In this document: positions 58,763-64,000 of the stretch, piece after piece
Layout: the number at the start of each line of letters is the position of its first letter
Numbering within the stretch: position 1 is the first letter of the stretch
Source: Bifidobacterium sp. WK041_4_12
GTDB lineage: Bacteria; Actinomycetota; Actinomycetes; Actinomycetales; Bifidobacteriaceae
Direction of reading: 5' to 3'
NCBI RefSeq assembly: GCF_041080795.1
Contig: NZ_CP129674.1
Coordinates: 620,001 to 684,000, forward strand
Length of the DNA stretch: 64,000 nt
Notes under the pieces: generated by a model
The model's database searches: none
What the model was told of the DNA's origin: nothing
The model's input: only the letters and a program-made list of their open reading frames with translations
Made by a program: the position numbers and the translations under genes

Positions 58763-60295
58763 TCATTGGTTCTGGCTTGCGCGACGACGTGAAACCACGT
58801 AGAGCGTGCCACCAGCTGCGATCAGTACGATGCCGACTACGCTCATCAGCACGATGCCCTGCGCACCAGTCAATGGCAGCGTTGGATGACCTTGCTGCAC
58901 ATCGGTGACGGTAACGGTATTGAGGTTATCCGTTCCAGCCGTGATGGTCACCGTCTGGACGGCTGCAGCGATGTATCCTGCAGGTGCCGCAGTTTCGTAC
59001 AGGCAGTAGTCCTTGGATGGGGATTGCAAAGGACCATTGTTGCTGTTGGCAACGAACAGGCCCAATGGCGAGGATGCTGGGGATGTCGCATCCCACTGCA
59101 CGATTCCATTGCCGTCGGAAGTTCCGGTTGAGACAACGCCGTCGGATGGGACGGTAGCTGGGCAGGACGCTGCTGTCTTCGCAGTTACCTGGAAGGTTGC
59201 ACCCTTGAGCACGTTCTTGTTTTCGTCAACCTTGGTGACTGCAAGCTGGCCCCAATAGGTGTATGGGGTTGGATTTCCTGGAACCTTGTGTCCGTTGAAT
59301 TCCGAGCCGTATCCTGGCGTGCCAGTGGAAGAACCTGGGTTGGCGATGCTGCCATCCTTGGTGACCTTCAAAACCTTCGTGGTAAAGGTCACGGCCAGTG
59401 TGTCGCCTGCCTTGATCTTGCCAAGGCCTGTTGATGTAAGCGTCCAGGTTGTTCCTGCGGGGTCGATTGTGTAGTCAGTGCCCTCGGACAATGCTGCTCC
59501 ATTCAATGTCAGGGAAGCAGTGGCATCGTATGCGAGGCTGCCATCTGTGGGCATTACATCCCAGATTGATGCAGAATTGTATGAGTCACCTGCGTTCAGT
59601 CTCGGCACGGACTGCGTGATGGTCCACTGAACCGTGTCACCGACCTTCAGACCCTTCTGATCCGAATCGCTGTTGATAGTCTTCTGAGGAGCGTTCAGAA
59701 CCTGGTTCTTCGGGTAGACGTTGACGTCGTACAGCCAGTTGCCGCTGCCCTGAGGGAGTGGAAGTGTCACCAGGAATGGAGCCACTGAAGAGACGATGTT
59801 GTTGTTTCCGGAACCGGTCTCCTGCACGAGATAGAGACCATGGGGCAAGCTTTCAGTTGCTGTGCCGCTCGCATCGGTCGTAATTTTCGTGGCATTGGCG
59901 CTGTCCTGTGTATATGCGCTGTTGCTTCCGGTGACGTCGGTTGCCTGAATGCCGTTGATGGCATCCCAGCCAGCCTCGGTATCAAGATCGATCTTGGTGG
60001 CGCCCTTGTATGTTACTGGCGTGACTGTGAACTCGACGCCTTGCAGAGGATTGCCCATCTTGGAAGTGTCCTGGACCGTGCCGTCGCCAGCATTGCCCTG
60101 CGCCCCGTCAAACTTATGGATGGTCAGCGACGTTGCAGTGCCTGGGTTGATGTTGCCAACTCCGGTCACAGGAATATTCTCGTCAGCTTGTGCAGTCTGA
60201 GCCAGACCGGCCAGACCAGCCACTCCTAATGCAAGAGCTCCGGCGGCCGCTGCAATTTTGCGCAGCCAGAACTTGTTCCCCGATTGTGTACTCAT
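58763..60295 (-). CDS. major pilin, SpaH/EbpB-type, LPLTG-anchored
   Basis: The shaft subunit of a sortase-built pilus. From ATG 60295 (AAAGGA spaced six bases upstream; an ATG two codons earlier overlaps that site) the 510 residues comprise a signal peptide (KFWLRKIAAAAGALALGVAGLAGLAQTAQA), pilin repeats, a pilin motif with reactive Lys in VNVYPKNQVLN, an E-box-like YCLYETAAPAGY, the LPLTG sorting signal and a C-terminal helix with RRRASQNQ. The intact Lys and E-box indicate isopeptide stabilisation and polymerisation. Confidence 0.93.
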   Translation of the reverse strand: MSTQSGNKFWLRKIAAAAGALALGVAGLAGLAQTAQADENIPVTGVGNINPGTATSLTIHKFDGAQGNAGDGTVQDTSKMGNPLQGVEFTVTPVTYKGATKIDLDTEAGWDAINGIQATDVTGSNSAYTQDSANATKITTDASGTATESLPHGLYLVQETGSGNNNIVSSVAPFLVTLPLPQGSGNWLYDVNVYPKNQVLNAPQKTINSDSDQKGLKVGDTVQWTITQSVPRLNAGDSYNSASIWDVMPTDGSLAYDATASLTLNGAALSEGTDYTIDPAGTTWTLTSTGLGKIKAGDTLAVTFTTKVLKVTKDGSIANPGSSTGTPGYGSEFNGHKVPGNPTPYTYWGQLAVTKVDENKNVLKGATFQVTAKTAASCPATVPSDGVVSTGTSDGNGIVQWDATSPASSPLGLFVANSNNGPLQSPSKDYCLYETAAPAGYIAAAVQTVTITAGTDNLNTVTVTDVQQGHPTLPLTGAQGIVLMSVVGIVLIAAGGTLYVVSRRRASQNQ

Positions 60296-60383
60296 TTCCA
60301 TTCCTTTCGAATTCCCCTAGTAAATGAGAAACCTTGTATTACTTCCATTCGCCTGATGCCAAGACAAAGCAAGGCATGTCAGT

Positions 60384-62832
60384 TCAGCGGACGGAACTTC
60401 CCCTTCTCCTACGCATGACATAGCCAATGCCGAAGGAAAGAATCATTATCAAAGACCCGCCAAGCAGATAGAAATCAGTGCTTTGCCCGCCGGTGAGCGG
60501 CAGTGAAGGCATTGACTGCTGGTGGTTGGTGATAGGTACCGTGAAGTTTTGATCTAGTGAATCCGCCGAAATTGTAAAATCGTGTTCCGTTGATAAGTCA
60601 GTGACATATCCGGCGGGAGCCTGGGTTTCACGGATGCTGTAATCGCCCCAGCTCAGATTGGCGACCTTGAAACTCCCAGGTGTGGGATCCGTATCGTTGG
60701 TTCCTGCACACTGGCCGACGGCGACGCAATCCTTCACCACGAGTTTCTGTGCCGAAGTTCCGGTGCCTGGACCTGTTATCGTCCATTCGGATCCAGCAAG
60801 AGGAGCCCCGTTTTCGGCAGTCTTGCTCCAAGAAACGCTTCCGGGCTGCTCTCTGTTGATGAAGGTGCAGACAACGTTACTGCCTGGCGCGATTCCTTGG
60901 ATGAGATTTGACGAGGCAGACGACCCGTTGAGATTGATCGTGGTCGATGTGCCATTCAGGCTTGTCACGCATGAACCACTCAGGAACGTGTAGCCAGTCT
61001 GCGGTGTTTCGCCAACATTGATGCTCGCGCTCTCAGTAGCATTGCCGAAAGCAATGGTCCAAGGAGACGGGACGCTGCCACTCGTATTGGTTATGTTGGT
61101 CGCGCCGCCGAACATGGAAATGTCCGTGGAAGATCTTGTTGCCAAGTTCGACAACATTTTCCAACCGGCGCCAGGTTCCTGTGTGCCGTTCACCTCCTGT
61201 ATTACCTTTTTGATGCTCACCGTCGCCTTGGGGATGGAAACATTCTGGATATTCCCCACGTTCACCGGTGTCGCACTGTTGATGGTGAAAGGATGAGTCG
61301 TGGCAAAGCTGGTAGCCGGAAGGTGCCGCAGTCTCCGTAAGATTATAATTTCCGTACGGTAGACCGGTCACGTTGAACTTGCCCGCAGCTGGATCCTTGT
61401 CGAGACTGTCCGAGCATCCGCTTGCATCGTTCGCAACGCAGTCCGTAACCGTTCGTGTGGTCGAATTCCCATTGATTGGTCCAACAAGCGACCATGTCGA
61501 ACCGGCCAACGGTACGTTGTTTTCATCAACTTTTGACCAGGTGACGCTCCCATTGCTTACGGGCGTGTTGGTAATGGTGCAGGTGATCGCCGCACCTTTA
61601 CCGGTCTGAATCGGTATGGTCACTGAACCTGACGATCCTGCACCGTTTGATATGACCATGCCATTGGCGTTGGTACATGACCATGTGGCCGTATAGCTGC
61701 TCAAGGCACTGTCGGAGCCGGAGGCCATGGCCTCAGAGAAGTTGTATGCGGTGTTTGCAACTACTGGCATGGGTCCGAGCTCATCACTCTGGATGCCGGA
61801 TGCGCTCCCTCGTGTCGTTGCGCTGGACAGGGGTTTCGTTCCCTCTGCAACAGACAAGGTGAATTGGTCATTCGTCAAGGCACGACCGTTGGGAAGATTC
61901 TTCCTGACAGTCAGCGTTGAAGGAGAGTTGCAGCTCGCCAGATCGGTGCTCGATCCACCGGGAATATTCTTGTTCGCCCCAATCTGCTGCCAGGTTGAAG
62001 GATCATATCGGGCGAGTGTTGTGCCATTGCCAAGATAGATTGTGCCGTCCGAGTCGAATGCGACTCCATTGACGTTGGATATTACTGTAGAAGATCCTTG
62101 CAGTTGTGAAACCTTGGTAGCAGGAATCTGGTGGTTTGCATCTTCGGCGCTTTCCGCTGACTTGACGTCGGCTGCAGTTATCGAATAGATGTTAGTTTGG
62201 TTGCCACTCTGTACGACGTAGAGGTTGCCTGCGGCGTCGAACGCCATATCTCCGTTAGAAGTTATGTTGTCAACCGAGAAAGATCCAAGCTGTAGATAGG
62301 TATGCGAGGCAACGACATATTCGAAGAGCTTGAACGAGGTTGATTGACCATAATAAGAATACCTTGTATCGTACCCACCAAATAGATAATTCCCTGTCGA
62401 AAGATCCACTGCTCCAGTTACGAGCGATCCATTCAGACCTGTCGAGTAGTCGGAATCGTCAATTGCAGTCCAACCACTCGATGGCGTATATTGCAGAAGC
62501 GTATCAATGCCGGAATGGTCATTGGAACGCTGGTATGCGTATGCGCTCGAACCATCGGTACCAATGCTGATGCCATTAACGTCATTGAAATTATCTATCG
62601 ATGACCAAGCCGGAAGTGTGTTGCTATCTCCGGCTGAATATACAGATCCGTTACTCTTTTGCGAGTAAATGTAACCAGGTGCACAGGTAAAGACCGTTTG
62701 ATTGGCTGCCTGAGCCTGCTTGGGTGCGATCTGTACCAATGGCACTGTCAATCCGAAGGCAATTCCTAGAACCAGAATCAGCCGAAAAATTCTTTTCCCC
62801 AAGACATCTTGGCGATTTCTTGCATGCGGCAT
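60384..62832 (-). pseudogene. tip pilin, single frameshift
   Basis: Two overlapping frames encode one long surface protein. Frame one (62832 down to about 61305) gives a signal peptide, a beta-propeller-like N-terminal region (VNGVAFDSDGTIYLGNG, MAFDAAGNLYVVQSG) and a SpaA/CNA-B-like domain ending LTETAAPSGYQL. Frame two resumes HPFTINSATPVNVGNIQNVS, another pilin-type domain with YSIRETQAPAGY, then LPLTG, membrane helix and RRRRG. The shift lies at AAA 61305-61307 (CTTTG on the coding strand, one T too many): restoring it reads GYQLATTHPFTI over ~815 residues. Upstream of the major pilin and sortase it would be the tip/adhesin. Broken, phase-varied, or a sequencing error. Confidence 0.85.
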
Positions 62833-63491
62833 GTTGCCCCCATCCCCACATGGTATTCCCCTAAACCACTAAGTATGGTATAACAAGCTTTTGTATACTG
62901 AAAGTTTGGGTAGTTGTAGCCGGAAATAAGGGCGATACTCACTATTTACACAGTGAAATTATGGGCTTAAAAAGTGCATTTTTGATGCATTCGTCGCGCA
63001 ATGCAGATCATCGCAGGATCATAAATATATTTCTACTTGACTTACTTCAAATCCATAGTTTTGCTGATCATTTTTCATTAACAAGTAGACCTTACTATTT
63101 GTAAATATTTTGGACTGTCATGGCAGTTCCATCAGACAGAAAGGTGTCCTGAAAACCCTGTAGATGCGTGACCGACAGGGGTCACGCATTGGAGCCTGCG
63201 GTAGCTCTGTGTCCGATGTTTGCTTGAACGTTTGAACGCTCGAATACTGGAATACTCGAGTACTCGGATGTCGGAGAGTGCTCGGATGTCGGAGAGTGCT
63301 CGGGCGGTTCTTGCCGGAGCTGGAGGGACGCATGGCTCGTTGGCATACACGGTTGCGTGTTCTCATGCACGATAATGTGTGCCAGGCATATGCCTGCCTT
63401 GGTGACGGTTGTCTAGCCAAGCGTTTCTGTAGAACTTCTACATGAGAGACTCATGAGGGCAAGGCCTATAGTGCGTCTGTTGATATGGTGA
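62833..63491. other. AT-rich upstream region of the pilus operon and repeat-rich gap
   Basis: No gene is supported. 62870-63120 is AT-rich and probably holds the pilus promoter, though no convincing -35/-10 pair stands out. A hairpin ATGCGTGAC/GTCACGCAT lies at 63164-63189. The unit CTCGGATGTCGGAGAGTG is present twice in tandem at about 63264-63300, next to several GAATACT/GAGTACT near-repeats. Confidence 0.5.
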
Positions 63492-64000
63492 TTATGGTTG
63501 TTGTGTTTCGCGGAGGGCGTCTTCGTTGATGTCGAGGTTGATGTCGAGGTTGATGTCGAGGTTGATGTCGAGTTGGTTCGCGAGCCAGCGTTTTCCTGTG
63601 GTGGTGACGTGGAGCGCTCTTCTTGGCGTGTCTGGGCGTATGGCGTTGAGGTTCATGAGGTGCGAGCACAGTGCGCTTCCTGCACTGCCGCCGATGTGCA
63701 TGCGTCGTTCGGTCCAGTCGAGGCAGCCCTTGATGCGCGGTGCCTTGCGTAGCTGGGATTCGGGCATGCCGTTGTCGGCGAACCAGAGAGTGCCCTTGTC
63801 GGTCAGGCGGATTGAATCGTCCTGGAGGTCTATGAGTCCACGCGTCTGCATTGCTGTGGTGATGAGGATTGCCAGGTGGCCGGCGATGTGGTTGTAGCAG
63901 GTTCGGGCGTATCGGAGACGTTGGTCGGCTCGGACCTGCCTGTATCCGATTGCCCGACTCGGTGTGGCTGGTGTCATGGTTCCCATGAATTCGACGATCT
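63492..64000 (-). CDS. ArsR-type transcriptional regulator, C-terminal part (partial)
   Basis: The frame is open to the window edge, so the N-terminal winged HTH is missing. The visible ~168 residues match the C-terminal region of a class of ArsR-family regulators: LRYARTCYNHIAGHLAILITTAMQTRGL, LTDKGTLWFADNG, CLDWTERRMHIGGSAGSALCSHLMNLNAIR and LHVTTTGKRWL. The last residues contain four NLDI-like units encoded by a 12-bp tandem repeat. An internal Met near 63984 is unlikely to be the real start. Confidence 0.75.
   Translation of the reverse strand, partial: IVEFMGTMTPATPSRAIGYRQVRADQRLRYARTCYNHIAGHLAILITTAMQTRGLIDLQDDSIRLTDKGTLWFADNGMPESQLRKAPRIKGCLDWTERRMHIGGSAGSALCSHLMNLNAIRPDTPRRALHVTTTGKRWLANQLDINLDINLDINLDINEDALRETQQP
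63526..63573. repeat. 12-bp tandem repeat, four copies, in coding sequence
   Basis: GTTGATGTCGAG is repeated four times without change. In the minus-strand regulator gene it encodes repeated L-D-I-N units near the C-terminus, so copy-number changes would keep the frame. Confidence 0.9.

Overview
The window looks like a chromosomal segment of a Bifidobacterium or a close Bifidobacteriaceae relative. The grounds are the gene order (an S10-spc-alpha ribosomal cluster running directly into truA; nusA-infB-rbfA-truB-ribF; rpiA, pgm, serS), the actinobacterial short LeuB, a 29-residue bS22-type basic protein, and actinobacterial surface modules (choice-of-anchor M repeats, class C sortase pilus). 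The species cannot be fixed from the sequence alone.

Layout. 1-1.3 kb: leuB. 1.5-18.1 kb: translation cluster rpsJ-rplCDWB-rpsS-rplV-rpsC-rplP-rpmC-rpsQ, rplNXE-rpsZ-rpsH-rplFR-rpsE-rpmD-rplO, a strong terminator, secY-adk, an inserted hsp20 with an HspR-type (HAIR) operator, then infA-rpmJ-rpsM-rpsK-rpoA-rplQ. rpsD is absent from this alpha cluster. 18.5-20.5 kb: a Vsr/DUF559-like nuclease gene and truA. 20.75-28.87 kb: a small integrative element in the 3' end of tRNA-Ser(CGA), bounded by 60-bp direct repeats. It carries a tyrosine integrase, an orphan protein, an excisionase-like HTH protein, a RepA-like AAA ATPase followed by iteron-like repeats, a zinc-finger protein and a decayed right half. 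29-41.6 kb: lipoprotein, nusA-infB-rbfA-truB-ribF, radA, a membrane-anchored protein, bS22, rpiA. 41.65-47.6 kb: an RNase HI-like gene with a duplicated active-site strand, pgm, a diacylglycerol kinase-family gene, serS, tRNA-Ser(UGA). 47.6-55.8 kb: accessory zone with an amino-acid permease fragment, a strong promoter with a palindromic operator, a small and a giant (1434-residue, LASTG-anchored) choice-of-anchor M surface protein, and a relic of a second element containing a RelB/YafQ-type toxin-antitoxin pair. 55.8-64 kb: SDR dehydrogenase, MazG-like pyrophosphohydrolase, a class C sortase pilus operon (tip pilin frameshifted, major pilin, sortase) and the end of an ArsR-type regulator gene.

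The most striking unexplained structure is a family of about 105-113 bp intergenic inverted-repeat elements, eight copies in 64 kb. Most have arms of the form CGAGTTTTGTTGCC(T)n / (A)nGGCAACAAAACTCG. Variant copies change both arms together, so pairing is kept. Two copies bracket the Vsr/DUF559-like nuclease gene, suggesting (by inference only) a possible link between the nuclease and the repeats. Several core translation and transcription proteins (S5, L17, NusA, IF2) carry long low-complexity extensions or insertions.
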